Source of the DNA: an uncultured bacterium
GTDB lineage: Bacteria > Muiribacteriota > Ozemobacteria > Ozemobacterales > Ozemobacteraceae
NCBI GenBank assembly: GCA_937949615.1
Contig: CALEDQ010000030.1
Location: 124,001 to 188,000 of the forward strand
DNA: 64,000 bases
Reading direction: 5' to 3'
Shown here: piece by piece, positions 16,179 to 24,808 of the stretch
Numbering within the stretch: position 1 is the stretch's first letter
Layout of the letters: the number at the start of each line of letters is the position of its first letter
Made by a program: the position numbers and the translations under genes
Notes under the pieces: generated by a model
Databases searched by the model: none
What the model was told of the DNA's origin: nothing
The model's input: only the letters and a program-made list of their open reading frames with translations

Positions 16179-16592
16179 ATGAATATCGACAAATCTAATA
16201 ATACTGTCCTTAACCCTGGATCTAACAGTAACCTCCAGAACAATAGCAGCATTCTGGAAACCGGTTCGCTGCGCACAGCCAACCTCGCCGACTGGCTCAA
16301 AAAAGAAAAACCGCCGGAAGCCGGTGACAGCTTCACCCTTAACAGCCGACCAGCCGAAGGCATGTTCAACCTCGAACCAGTCGAACGCTACCGCTACATG
16401 CTGAATCAGGCCAAAATTCAGGCAAACCCGGCCTCGACCACCAATGACCCGAAACAGGCAATCAAAGAAGCGAACGAAATAATCAACAATGCCATCATGC
16501 CTCCGGGAAAAGACAATCCTGACATGGCAGAGCTCACCCGCGCTCTTCAGATCAAGCAGATGATGCAGGGTCGCCTCGACATCGCAGCCTGA
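16179..16592 (+). CDS. Unknown small protein (137 aa) upstream of prfC
   Basis: I do not recognise this protein. It begins with an Asn/Ser-rich, probably disordered stretch (residues 1-30), then a charged section, then helix-prone C-terminal segments rich in Ala, Asn, Gln and Met. There is no signal peptide or membrane segment. AGGA lies about 10 bases before the ATG. It is divergent from the aminopeptidase operon and 67 bases upstream of prfC in the same direction, so the two may share a transcript. Confidence 0.65.
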   Translation: MNIDKSNNTVLNPGSNSNLQNNSSILETGSLRTANLADWLKKEKPPEAGDSFTLNSRPAEGMFNLEPVERYRYMLNQAKIQANPASTTNDPKQAIKEANEIINNAIMPPGKDNPDMAELTRALQIKQMMQGRLDIAA

Positions 16593-16659
16593 GTTTTATT
16601 GACCGTCACAAGGTTTTGCTGTATAGTATTTCCCCTACTTCACTGGTAGCGAGGAGTCT

Positions 16660-18246
16660 ATGCACAAACACAACAAGAAAGAAATCGACCGGCGCCGCTG
16701 TTTCGGCATCATCAGCCACCCTGACGCCGGTAAAACCACTCTGACCGAAAAACTGCTGCTCTTCGGCGGCGCCATTCAGATGGCTGGCGCCATCAAAGCC
16801 CGCAAATCAGACCGCCACGCCACCAGCGACTGGATGAAGATCGAACAGGAGCGCGGCATCTCGGTTACCACCTCGGTAATGAAGTTCGATTACCGCGATT
16901 TCGAAATCAACCTTCTCGACACACCAGGCCACCAGGACTTTTCAGAAGATACCTACCGGGTTTTAACTGCGGTCGACAGCGCCCTCATGGTTATCGACAG
17001 CGTCAAGGGCGTCGAAACCCAGACCGAAAAACTGATGTCGATCTGCCGCATGCGCAATACCCCGATCATCACCCTGATCAACAAGCTCGACCGCGAAGGC
17101 CGCATGCCCCTCGACCTGATGCAGGAAATCGAAGACAAGCTGCAGATTGAATGTGCGCCGCTTTCATGGCCGATCGGCATGGGCAAAACCTTCAGAGGTG
17201 TCTACAACATCTACCGCAAGGAAATCGTTCTTTTCAGACCAGGTGAAGCACGACGTCCGCAGGACACGATCACCATCAACGATCTTTCTGACCCGAAGCT
17301 TGACGAAATCCTTGGCTTCCAGGCCCAGGAACTGCGCGACGATCTCGAACTGCTTGCCGGCGCCGCCTCGCCTTTCGACCATGAGCATTACCTCAAGGGC
17401 AACCAGACGCCGGTTTTCTTTGGCAGCGCCCTGAACAACTTCGGAATCCAGGAACTGCTCGACGCCTTTGTCGAACTGTCACCGCCGCCGACCCCCAGAC
17501 CGACCGAAACCCGTCTGGTATCGCCATACGAACCCGACTTCACGGGTTTTGCCTTCAAAATTCAGGCCAACATGGACCCGGCACACCGCGACCGCATTGC
17601 CTTTGTGCGCATCTGCTCGGGCAAGTTCAACCGCGGCATGAAAGTCATGCATCACCGCCTCGGCAAAGAAATCACCCTGGCGAACGCCACGATTTTCATG
17701 GCCCAGGACCGCCAGAACGTCGAAGAAGCCTACCCTGGCGACATCATCGGCATTCACAATCGCGGAACGATCAAAATCGGCGATACCTTTTCAATCAAAG
17801 AGCCCCTCAAATTCACCGGCATTCCGAACTTCGCCCCCGAAATCTTCAAACGGGTCATATTGAAGAACCCGTTGAAAACCAAACAACTGCAGAAAGGCCT
17901 GCTGCAGCTTTCTGAAGAGGGTGCGGTGCAGGTTTTCCGGCCACTGTTCGGTAACGACTACATTCTTGGCGCCGTCGGCGTTCTGCAGTTCGACGTCACC
18001 ATGTCACGCCTGAAAGAAGAATACGGTGTCGACGCGATCTACGAACACGTCGAATTTTCGGTAGCGCGCTGGATAACCAGTGACAACGAAGGCAAACTCG
18101 AAGAATTCAAAAAGCGCTATAAAACCAGCCTGTCATACGACGCGGCCGAGGCTCTGACGTTCATGGCTCCTGATAAATGGCGCCTCAACTACGTCATAAA
18201 AGAATGGCCCGAAATCAAATTCTTCGAAACCCGCGAACACGAATAA
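16660..18246 (+). CDS. prfC: Peptide chain release factor 3 (RF3)
   Basis: This translational GTPase removes RF1/RF2 from the ribosome after peptide release. The 528-aa length is standard. G-domain motifs are intact: SHPDAGKTTLTEK (G1, residues about 20-32), the RGISVTTSVM switch I region, DTPGHQDFSED (G3) and NKLDREG (G4). RF3-specific domain II and III sequence follows, including the SEEGAVQVFRP and LGAVGVLQFDV stretches. The start ATG at 16660 follows a GCGAGGAG-type ribosome-binding site. A strong terminator follows the stop. Confidence 0.96.
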   Translation: MHKHNKKEIDRRRCFGIISHPDAGKTTLTEKLLLFGGAIQMAGAIKARKSDRHATSDWMKIEQERGISVTTSVMKFDYRDFEINLLDTPGHQDFSEDTYRVLTAVDSALMVIDSVKGVETQTEKLMSICRMRNTPIITLINKLDREGRMPLDLMQEIEDKLQIECAPLSWPIGMGKTFRGVYNIYRKEIVLFRPGEARRPQDTITINDLSDPKLDEILGFQAQELRDDLELLAGAASPFDHEHYLKGNQTPVFFGSALNNFGIQELLDAFVELSPPPTPRPTETRLVSPYEPDFTGFAFKIQANMDPAHRDRIAFVRICSGKFNRGMKVMHHRLGKEITLANATIFMAQDRQNVEEAYPGDIIGIHNRGTIKIGDTFSIKEPLKFTGIPNFAPEIFKRVILKNPLKTKQLQKGLLQLSEEGAVQVFRPLFGNDYILGAVGVLQFDVTMSRLKEEYGVDAIYEHVEFSVARWITSDNEGKLEEFKKRYKTSLSYDAAEALTFMAPDKWRLNYVIKEWPEIKFFETREHE

Positions 18247-18274
18247 TTTCTGAATTCAACGTCCGAAACCTCTC

Positions 18275-18317
18275 AAACCCGGCAGCAAAAAAGCAGCTGC
18301 CGGGTTTGTCTGTTTTT
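18275..18317 (+). terminator. Rho-independent terminator after prfC
   Basis: A perfect 12-bp stem (AAACCCGGCAGC / GCTGCCGGGTTT) with a 9-base A-rich loop, followed by GTCTGTTTTTG. It sits 28 bases past the prfC stop. Confidence 0.85.
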
Positions 18318-18380
18318 GTACTTTCCGGCTCGGACAATTATGTCGATATATATTTTAGAATCTATTTTGAGGAGGCCAGA

Positions 18381-18524
18381 ATGAAACAAGAAAAAAGTTC
18401 CAGACCCGCCCTTCAGCCAGAATGCAAGAACTGCAGCAGATTCGCCATACTTAAAGCACCATGCAGTCCGTCGTCATGTATCTTCAGAGAAAAACCGAGC
18501 CGACCTGACTGGTTCATTCTCTGA
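18381..18524 (+). CDS. Small Cys-containing protein (47 aa)
   Basis: This short frame starts at ATG 18381 with a very strong ribosome-binding site (GAGGAGG, 6 bases upstream). It encodes 47 residues with four Cys: CKNC in the middle, then two more before the end, a spacing that could bind one metal ion. It is basic, with no membrane segment. It lies after the prfC terminator, so it should have its own promoter. The good ribosome-binding site is the main reason to call it real. Function unknown. Confidence 0.6.
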   Translation: MKQEKSSRPALQPECKNCSRFAILKAPCSPSSCIFREKPSRPDWFIL

Positions 18525-19278
18525 CGGGATTGTTTACGGTTCTATTTACCTGCAGCCGCAGATGCAAGCGGATAAACACAGACAGACAAACAAAAAAACA
18601 AACACCCGTCTGGTCTGTAAAATCCGCTTTGTTTTGCAGTTACTGAAGGCAAATCAAATATCATCGCTTCTCTGCCAACCATTGCCGACACACTTTTCTC
18701 AACAGGCAAACATCTTCGAAGCCCTCAATCACCGCCATTCCTGTTTGTGCTTTTTTTCACATTGGCGGATTTTCTGGACGAAAAAAACTGAGATTTTTAT
18801 CCCAGTGATTTAACCTCAACCAGTCATCTGACTGTACAGCTCTTTTTTTCATTTTCAGCGGCCCCTCACTTTGTCCCGGCCTCAGAAAATCGAGTATGAG
18901 GTACAAAGTTCGGCGTCTCTCTAACTTCAGTATAACAAAAAAATCTTTAGACAACCATAAACTACAAAAAATTATCAAAACTTACATTTAAGTTTTGTAT
19001 TCATAGCGAGCCCATTAAACTGACGAATTCCTTTTCTAATCCGGCATTGCCTTTTCATTCGCCTCTATCAACGAAAAAGAAAAGCGGAAGTCCCGGCACA
19101 GGCTCAGGACGAAGCCATTTTTATGAGCTTATTTCCCGGTGATACATCCGGTTGTTGCTTCTTAGTTTGTCGACTATCGACAAACGCTTCATTTTTGCCG
19201 CTCTTCTGAGACATATTCAATACTGTAGCTATGGTGATTTCTCTGTGATAATATTACAGAAAAATCCTGAGGTTAAAT
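18525..19278. other. 754-base stretch without a convincing gene
   Basis: AT-richer than its surroundings. The open frames here (for example 18757-18978 on the minus strand) lack ribosome-binding sites and have unlikely composition. It contains the palindrome at 19175-19195 and, near its right end, a GATAAT-like -10 element at about 19245 that could serve the downstream hydrolase. It could hold a small RNA or be gene debris; I see no specific sign of either. Confidence 0.5.
19175..19195. promoter_or_regulatory. Perfect inverted repeat, operator-like
   Basis: GTTTGTCGA, then CTA, then TCGACAAAC: 9-bp perfect arms around a 3-base centre, about 85 bases before the hydrolase ATG. The 3-base spacing suits a dimeric regulator better than an RNA hairpin. 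No regulator gene is adjacent. Confidence 0.45.
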
Positions 19279-20127
19279 ATGACGGCACTTGAACAGACGA
19301 CGGCCATTGAAATAAAAGAGACACGTATCTCTTTCTCTGAAACCGGCAAGGGTGAAGCAGTTCTTTTTCTGCACGGCAACCCGGGCAGCCGCAAAGACTT
19401 CGCTGGCATTCAGGCCCACGCCGACAGCCTTGCCTGTCGCCTGATCATGCCCGACCGACCAGGGCATAACGGCAGCGAAGAACTGATCAATGAAACCAAC
19501 GATGTCTGGCTCGACATCGATGTTTATGCCGAACTGATCGACCGCCGCTGCAACGGCAGCGCCTGGCTGTTCGGTTACTCGATGGGCTGCCATATCGCCG
19601 CCCGCATCGCCATACGCTACCCAGGCAAGGTAAAGGGCATCATCATGGCTGCCCCGTATCTCACCCCTGACAATCCCTCAGAACGGCCGACTTCCATACC
19701 TGACCTGGCAAAAGGCGCGGTTCTTGGCACCGCTCTCGGCCTGGTTCTGCCACTGGTTTCGCAGGCCAAAATGCAGCAGCACCTCGAAAAAGTTTTTATG
19801 CCGGCCGCTCTCGCCGACGATTTCCGTGAAACCTGGCTGCCGCGCTATACCCGTTTCGAATCTCTGATGGCGATGATGGTCGACAAAAATAACATGCTCA
19901 AAACCCTCAACGAAGTGAAAGAAGGCATGAAAGGCCTGAAGTGCCCGGTCTACGTTATTTTCGGCGAAAAAGACGCCGTCTGCTCAGTCGAAAATCAGAA
20001 ACAGGTCATCGCCGAATGCATCCCCACGGCAAAACAGCAGTCAATCCCCGAAGGCGGCCACGCTCTGCCGCTCTCACATACCGAAGACTGCATCAGAACA
20101 ATAAAAGAAGCCCTGCAGCTTCAATAA
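19279..20127 (+). CDS. Alpha/beta hydrolase upstream of nqr genes
   Basis: A 282-aa soluble alpha/beta hydrolase. The catalytic set is visible: HGNPGS (oxyanion loop, about residue 32), GYSMG (Ser nucleophile, about 100), GEKDAV (acid) and GGHALP (His). A cap-like helical insertion lies between about 145 and 215. It resembles the general esterase/epoxide hydrolase-like superfamily and the substrate cannot be read from sequence. It ends 19 bases before nqrB, close enough for co-transcription, though a link to Na+ pumping is not obvious. Confidence 0.8.
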   Translation: MTALEQTTAIEIKETRISFSETGKGEAVLFLHGNPGSRKDFAGIQAHADSLACRLIMPDRPGHNGSEELINETNDVWLDIDVYAELIDRRCNGSAWLFGYSMGCHIAARIAIRYPGKVKGIIMAAPYLTPDNPSERPTSIPDLAKGAVLGTALGLVLPLVSQAKMQQHLEKVFMPAALADDFRETWLPRYTRFESLMAMMVDKNNMLKTLNEVKEGMKGLKCPVYVIFGEKDAVCSVENQKQVIAECIPTAKQQSIPEGGHALPLSHTEDCIRTIKEALQLQ

Positions 20128-20146
20128 TTCAACCATCAGAGGAACC

Positions 20147-21214
20147 ATGCCTACATTTCTCAAACAGTACGTTCAGTATCAGAAACCCCAGGTGAACATG
20201 CTGATCGCGCTTTGTCTGCCGCTCCTCGGTGCGGTTTACAACTTTGGCTGGCGCGCCGCTTTGTTCGTCTTCTTCTCGATGTTCTGCTGCTGGCTGGCAG
20301 AATATCTCTTCACACGCCGCGAAGGGAAACCTGCCTCAGCGGCCGCCCTGGTCACCGGTGCTCTGCTGGGCCTGATCTGCCCGCCCAACGTGCCATTCTG
20401 GCAGATCGCGGTCGGCGCTTTCTTCTGCATTATATTCGCCAAAATGGCTTTTGGCGGCTTCGGTAAAAACATCTTCAACCCGGCGATGGTCGCCAGATGC
20501 TTTCTTTACATCAGTTTCCCGGCTGCCCTCGCCGCTACCTGGTATGTGCCTTTTCAGGGCGGTGCCGCCGGGTTTGCCTCTTACACAGCCACAACAAAAA
20601 CCGCGGCAGTCGACGCCAGCATGTTCAATGTCGACAGCGTTACCAGTGCTACAACCCTCACCGCAATAAAAAAACTCAACATTTACCGGCGCGAAGCTAT
20701 CGCAGCCCAGAAGAACGACGAAGCCGAAAAAGCTCTCAAAGCTTTCGAAGGGATTTCCCTCAGCCGCCTGATTGTCGGCAACATCAATGGCTCGATGGGT
20801 GAAACCAGCTCGATTCTGATTCTGCTCAGCATGGCCTGGCTGCTGTATCAGAAAATCCTCTTCATTCCTCTGTTGATCGGGCCCTTCATCGGCATTCTGC
20901 TCGCCAAACTGATGCTGCATTCTGCCGGCCTCGAAACTCTGCCGCTGATGCAGGGCTATCTGGTTAACGTCTTCGCCGGCGGCACTCTGTTTGCCGCAGT
21001 GTTTATGGTAACCGAACCGATTTCGGCACCGATGAACAACAAAGCCCGCTGGATATACGCAATACTGATCGGGTTTCTGGCAGCAGTTATCCGCAGTCTG
21101 TCGGCATTCAACGCCGGCTTCATGTTCGCCATTCTTCTCGGCAACACTTTCGGCCCGCTGATCGAAATCGGCTGTGTCGAATTCGAGAAAATGCAGAAGG
21201 AAAAAGCAGCATGA
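20147..21214 (+). CDS. nqrB: Na+-NQR subunit B (FMN-binding membrane subunit)
   Basis: This is the main membrane subunit of Na+-translocating NADH:quinone reductase, carrying covalent FMN. The family features are present: CPPNVPFWQIAVG, FGGFGKNIFNPAM and the flavinylation signature DSVTSATTL, which fits Dxx[ST]xAT with Thr169 as predicted FMN acceptor. At 355 aa it is shorter than the roughly 410-aa Vibrio protein; the N-terminal extension is missing, which makes this end RnfD-like. The neighbours (NqrC, D, E, F types) favour NQR over RNF. No nqrA gene precedes it; an alpha/beta hydrolase takes that place. Its stop overlaps nqrC by 4 bases. Confidence 0.88.
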   Translation: MPTFLKQYVQYQKPQVNMLIALCLPLLGAVYNFGWRAALFVFFSMFCCWLAEYLFTRREGKPASAAALVTGALLGLICPPNVPFWQIAVGAFFCIIFAKMAFGGFGKNIFNPAMVARCFLYISFPAALAATWYVPFQGGAAGFASYTATTKTAAVDASMFNVDSVTSATTLTAIKKLNIYRREAIAAQKNDEAEKALKAFEGISLSRLIVGNINGSMGETSSILILLSMAWLLYQKILFIPLLIGPFIGILLAKLMLHSAGLETLPLMQGYLVNVFAGGTLFAAVFMVTEPISAPMNNKARWIYAILIGFLAAVIRSLSAFNAGFMFAILLGNTFGPLIEIGCVEFEKMQKEKAA

Positions 21215-21843
21215 ACGAAAAGATCAGAACCGTAATCTTCACAGTTATCGTGACCGCTGTTTTCGTCTTCATGGTAAGTGGCGTGAACGCTTTGCTCAAC
21301 GATAAAATAATCGCCAACCGCACCATCGCCCGTCAAAAGGTCATTCTAAGACTTTTCGGCTTCTATCAGCCAGGCAATAACCTGCCTGATCAGGTAATCC
21401 CGCAGCTTTTCGCCTCGGCAACCGCCAAAGTCTCTTTTCCTGAAAAGCCGGCACTCGAATGCTACCGCCCCAGCCAGGGAGCCAGCCGGTTTTTTGTCGT
21501 GGCCTTTTCCGGGCAGGGTTTCTGGGATAACATATCCGGCTTCATCGCTCTTGACCTCGATCAGGGCAAAATCGGCGGACTCGAATTTACACAGCACGGC
21601 GAAACTCCCGGTCTGGGCGGCCGTATCAGCGAGCCCGAATTCAAGGCCCGCTTCAAAGACAAGCCGATCAACAGTGTCAGAAGTGATGGGCTGCGCCTGA
21701 AGCTTGTAGCAGAAGGTTCTGCCACGAAACCAGACGAAGTCGATGGCATCACCGGTGCCACCGGCACCTCGAATGCGGTAGAAAAGATCATCAACAATAC
21801 CATCACCAGCTTTATCAGTCTTAACGAAGGAGGCAAGCAGTAA
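21211..21843 (+). CDS. nqrC: Na+-NQR subunit C (covalent FMN subunit)
   Basis: A 210-aa protein with one N-terminal membrane helix (about 8-28) and a periplasmic FMN-binding domain. The signature DGITGATGTS fits Dxx[ST]GAT, with Thr184 the predicted covalent FMN site; upstream GETPGLGGRISEPEF is another family hallmark. It is shorter than typical Vibrio NqrC and close in size to RnfG. Maturation would need an ApbE flavin transferase, which is not in this window. It overlaps nqrB by 4 bases and shares its final A with the nqrD start region. Confidence 0.9.
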   Translation: MNEKIRTVIFTVIVTAVFVFMVSGVNALLNDKIIANRTIARQKVILRLFGFYQPGNNLPDQVIPQLFASATAKVSFPEKPALECYRPSQGASRFFVVAFSGQGFWDNISGFIALDLDQGKIGGLEFTQHGETPGLGGRISEPEFKARFKDKPINSVRSDGLRLKLVAEGSATKPDEVDGITGATGTSNAVEKIINNTITSFISLNEGGKQ

Positions 21844-22457
21844 TGAGCGCCGGTCCAGTAAAAGGTGTTGCCGCCTTAAAACGCATGCTCTGGGAAGAAA
21901 ACCCGGTAATCGGGCAGATTCTCGGTATCTGTTCGGCTCTGGCTGTTACCAACCTCGTCAAAAACACACTGGTAATGTGCCTCGGCCTGATCTTCACCCT
22001 GATGATGTCATGTTTCACAGTTTCACTGCTGCGCAATGTCATTCCGCGGCAGGTGCGCATGATCATTCAGGTGCTTGTAATCGCCGCTTACGTCATTGTC
22101 ATCAAGATCATCCTCGACGCTTACCTTCCTGAAATCAGCAATGAACTCGGGCCATATGTCGGGCTGATCATCACCAACTGCATCGTTATGGGTCGCACCG
22201 AAGGCTACGCAATGAACAACAAGCCGGTCGATGCAATTCTCGACGGCATCGGCGCCGGAATCGGCTATTCGCTAGTGCTGCTGCCGATCGCAATGATTCG
22301 TGAGCCGCTCGGTCTTGGCACCTTCTTCGGCATGCAGCTTCTTCCCACCGACTGGACAAGATGGAACATGATGGTAATCGCTCCAAGCGGTTTTTTCGCT
22401 CTGGCAACCTATATCTGGCTCGTCAGGGCTTTCAAAGCTGGCGAAGGTAAGAGGTAA
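21843..22457 (+). CDS. nqrD: Na+-NQR subunit D
   Basis: A 204-aa polytopic subunit. It matches NqrD rather than RnfE by segments such as NPVIGQILGICSALAVTN, VGLIITNCIVMGRTE and ILDGIGAGIGYS. With NqrE it forms the membrane core holding a shared iron-sulfur centre between inverted half-helices. A Cys lies in both ICSALAV and ITNCIV, the expected positions for those ligands. It starts on the last base of nqrC's stop and ends 3 bases before nqrE. Confidence 0.93.
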   Translation: MSAGPVKGVAALKRMLWEENPVIGQILGICSALAVTNLVKNTLVMCLGLIFTLMMSCFTVSLLRNVIPRQVRMIIQVLVIAAYVIVIKIILDAYLPEISNELGPYVGLIITNCIVMGRTEGYAMNNKPVDAILDGIGAGIGYSLVLLPIAMIREPLGLGTFFGMQLLPTDWTRWNMMVIAPSGFFALATYIWLVRAFKAGEGKR

Positions 22458-22460
22458 ACC

Positions 22461-23060
22461 ATGGATATTCAAAGCATTCACCCACTGGTAATCTTCTTTG
22501 CTGCCATCACCACCAACAACATTCTGCTGACCAACTTTCTCGGAATGTGCTCATTTCTGGCCGTTTCCAAAGACCTGAAAAGTTCGCTCGGTCTCGGGGT
22601 CGCGGTAATATTCGTCTCGACCTTCACTGCGCCTTTGAACTGGCTGGTTTATCACAAACTGCTGGTTCCTTATGGGCTTGAGTATCTGCAGTATATTGCC
22701 TTCATCATCGTTATCGCCGCGTTTGTGCAGATTATCGAAATGATCATCGAACGGGTCAGCACCCTGCTCTATCTGACACTCGGCATCTTTCTGCCACTGA
22801 TCACGGTTAACTGTGCCATTTTCGGCTGTGTACTGTTTCTGGTTATCCGCCAATACACATTCATGCAGTCGATCGCCTACGGTCTCGGAGCCGGCACCGG
22901 CTGGGCCCTCGCAATTGCCGCTCTCGCCGGTATCAGAACCCGCATGGAAAAGAAGTCAAAAGTAATTGCCGAACTCGAAGGCCCGGGCATTGCCCTCATC
23001 ATTACCGGCATCATGGCCATGGCTTTCATCGGCTTTTCCGGTATTGTAAAAATCAACTGA
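22461..23060 (+). CDS. nqrE: Na+-NQR subunit E
   Basis: A 199-aa polytopic subunit, the inverted partner of NqrD. The segments FLGMCSFLAVSK and LPLITVNCAIFG carry the two Cys positions expected for the NqrD/NqrE iron centre, and GTGWALAIAALAGIR and AFIGFSGIVKI are typical of the C-terminal part. The wording is closer to NqrE than to RnfA. It is separated from nqrF by 13 bases with an AGGA ribosome-binding site. Confidence 0.93.
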   Translation: MDIQSIHPLVIFFAAITTNNILLTNFLGMCSFLAVSKDLKSSLGLGVAVIFVSTFTAPLNWLVYHKLLVPYGLEYLQYIAFIIVIAAFVQIIEMIIERVSTLLYLTLGIFLPLITVNCAIFGCVLFLVIRQYTFMQSIAYGLGAGTGWALAIAALAGIRTRMEKKSKVIAELEGPGIALIITGIMAMAFIGFSGIVKIN

Positions 23061-23073
23061 CAGGATAAGCACC

Positions 23074-24174
23074 ATGTCACCGATAATAACCGCAATTGTA
23101 GTTATCAGCGCCCTTACCGGCGGCCTGACGATTCTGCTGCTCATCGCCGAATTTTTCTTTGCCAACTATGGTGAAGTGACTGTCGACGTAAACGCCGGCG
23201 AAAAGACGCTTAAAGTCAAAGGCGGCGCCAACCTGCTCTCCACCCTGGCCAGTCAGAAGCTTTTTCTGCCATCAGGCTGCGGCGGGCGCGGCAGCTGCGG
23301 CACCTGTAAATGCCGGGTTGTCGACGGCGGCGGCCCGTTACTGCCAACCGAAACGCCCTATCTGAATGACGAAGAGCGCAAAACCAGCGTGCGCCTCGCC
23401 TGTCAGGTAAAAGTCAAAAATGACATCAAAATTCAGGTTCCTGAAGAACTGCTCAGTATCAAGGAATTTGAAACCGTGATCGAAAAAATCACCGATTTCA
23501 CCCATGATATCAAGGGCATCCGCTTCAAACTGCCCGAAGGTGAAACGATCAAATTCAAGGCCGGCCAGTTTGCCAATCTATTCAGCAAGCCCTACGACGA
23601 AGTGCGAGAAGAAACCTCACGCGCCTATTCGATCAGCTCAGCTCCAAAAGACAATAAAGCCATCGAGTTGATCATCAGGTATGTGCCGAACGGCATGGTC
23701 ACCACTTATGTGTTCAAACACCTAAGAGAAGGCGATAAGGTCAAGCTGATCGGGCCATTCGGCGAGTTCTTTCTGCGCGATACCGACCGCGAGATCGTCT
23801 GTATTGCCGGTGGTTCAGGGCTTGCTCCGATTCGCAGCATAATTCTCGATATGATCGACCGCGGCATAAGTAATCGTAAAGCGACGTTCTTCTTCGGCGC
23901 CGTGACCAAAAAAGACCTCTATTACGTCGAAGAATTCAAGGAGATCGAAAAAAACCACCCATGGTTCAAATTCGTACCGGCGCTCTCACGTGATGACAGC
24001 GATCATCCTTATGCAAAAGGTCTTATTACTGACGTCGTCTCCAGCAATTACAGCGATCTGAAAAACATGGAAGCATATCTCTGCGGCAGTCCCGGCATGA
24101 TCGATGCGTGCGAAAAGGTTCTCACCTCGAAGGGCATGCCCAAAACCCAGATCTTCTACGATAAGTTCTCTTGA
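23074..24174 (+). CDS. nqrF: Na+-NQR subunit F (NADH dehydrogenase, 2Fe-2S and FAD)
   Basis: This is the NADH-oxidising subunit: hydride passes from NADH to FAD, then to a 2Fe-2S cluster. An N-terminal membrane helix (about 6-30) is followed by a plant-type ferredoxin domain with ligands C69, C75, C78 and C110. Then come the FAD domain (SRAYSISSAP, about 188-197) and the NAD-binding domain (CIAGGSGLAPIRS; C-terminal LCGSPGMIDAC). At 366 aa it is a little shorter than the roughly 408-aa Vibrio protein. Its presence identifies the operon as NQR rather than RNF, which would use RnfB and RnfC instead. Confidence 0.95.
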   Translation: MSPIITAIVVISALTGGLTILLLIAEFFFANYGEVTVDVNAGEKTLKVKGGANLLSTLASQKLFLPSGCGGRGSCGTCKCRVVDGGGPLLPTETPYLNDEERKTSVRLACQVKVKNDIKIQVPEELLSIKEFETVIEKITDFTHDIKGIRFKLPEGETIKFKAGQFANLFSKPYDEVREETSRAYSISSAPKDNKAIELIIRYVPNGMVTTYVFKHLREGDKVKLIGPFGEFFLRDTDREIVCIAGGSGLAPIRSIILDMIDRGISNRKATFFFGAVTKKDLYYVEEFKEIEKNHPWFKFVPALSRDDSDHPYAKGLITDVVSSNYSDLKNMEAYLCGSPGMIDACEKVLTSKGMPKTQIFYDKFS

Positions 24175-24189
24175 GAAAGGAAAAGCAAA

Positions 24190-24660
24190 GTGAAACAGAC
24201 TCCAGAACTAGACCAGGTTCAGGGCAAAATGCAGGCCGGCGTGCTTACACTAAAAGGTTTTCTCGGCTCAGATGACCGCAAGCTCGCCGACATTCTCGTA
24301 GCAGATCAGCAGAGCTTTTCCCGACTCGGAATCACACCACTCCAGGCGGCTGAAAGACTGCAGCAGCTTGCAGACCGCGGCACTGACCTCATGGAAGAAG
24401 AAATCCTGGTTGAAAACCGCTATCGCATCAAAGTCAGAGATGATCGCGGTAAAATTCCGAGCCCCTGGGGCGACGGTCTTTTCGAAAAAGGCGATGTTGA
24501 GCTGGTTGACAATAACACCGGTGAAACCCTTAAATGGAACAAGCTCACCCTGCGCCTGATGAGTGCCCACGGCTTTTGCGGCGGTGTCGACAGCGAATAC
24601 CGTCTCGACCCGGAAAAGCTGGTAAGGATTCTCGACCTGAAACCAGAGCCCCAAAGCTGA
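24190..24660 (+). CDS. Unknown protein closing the nqr operon (156 aa)
   Basis: GTG start with AAAGGA 8 bases upstream, 15 bases after nqrF, and followed by the operon terminator. I do not recognise the family. It is soluble, with an alpha-helical first half (residues 1-70, including a DxxxFSRLGITPLQAAERLQQL helix pair) and a beta-rich second half with KIPSPWGDGLFEKGDVEL, ending in an alpha/beta tail with a single Cys (HGFCGG). Its position suggests a role in NQR assembly or regulation (inference), or it may simply share the transcript. Confidence 0.7.
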   Translation: MKQTPELDQVQGKMQAGVLTLKGFLGSDDRKLADILVADQQSFSRLGITPLQAAERLQQLADRGTDLMEEEILVENRYRIKVRDDRGKIPSPWGDGLFEKGDVELVDNNTGETLKWNKLTLRLMSAHGFCGGVDSEYRLDPEKLVRILDLKPEPQS

Positions 24661-24692
24661 GCCAGAAAAAAGCATAGATTCAGCCCATTTGA

Positions 24693-24725
24693 AAACCCGG
24701 CAGCAACCACCGCCGGGTTTTTCTT
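24693..24725 (+). terminator. Rho-independent terminator of the nqr operon
   Basis: A 9-bp stem (AAACCCGGC / GCCGGGTTT) with a 10-base loop, then TTCTT. The stem sequence is nearly the same as that of the prfC terminator. Confidence 0.85.
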
Positions 24726-24763
24726 ATTCCAGAAAATTACTGATTTAAAATGTAACAGAAATA

Positions 24764-24795
24764 AAAAAGCCTGCAGTCTGTGCTGCAGGCTTTTT
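24764..24795 (-). terminator. Rho-independent terminator of endonuclease gene
   Basis: A 13-bp perfect stem (AAAAAGCCTGCAG / CTGCAGGCTTTTT) with a 6-base loop. It lies 14 bases past the minus-strand endonuclease stop and would also work in the plus direction. Confidence 0.85.
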
Positions 24796-24808
24796 CTCTA
24801 CTGTTTAA

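Noticed and set aside
20147..24174. RNF complex rather than NQR
   Set aside because: The last gene is NqrF with 2Fe-2S, FAD and NADH domains, and the D and E subunit wording is NQR-like; RnfB and RnfC are absent.
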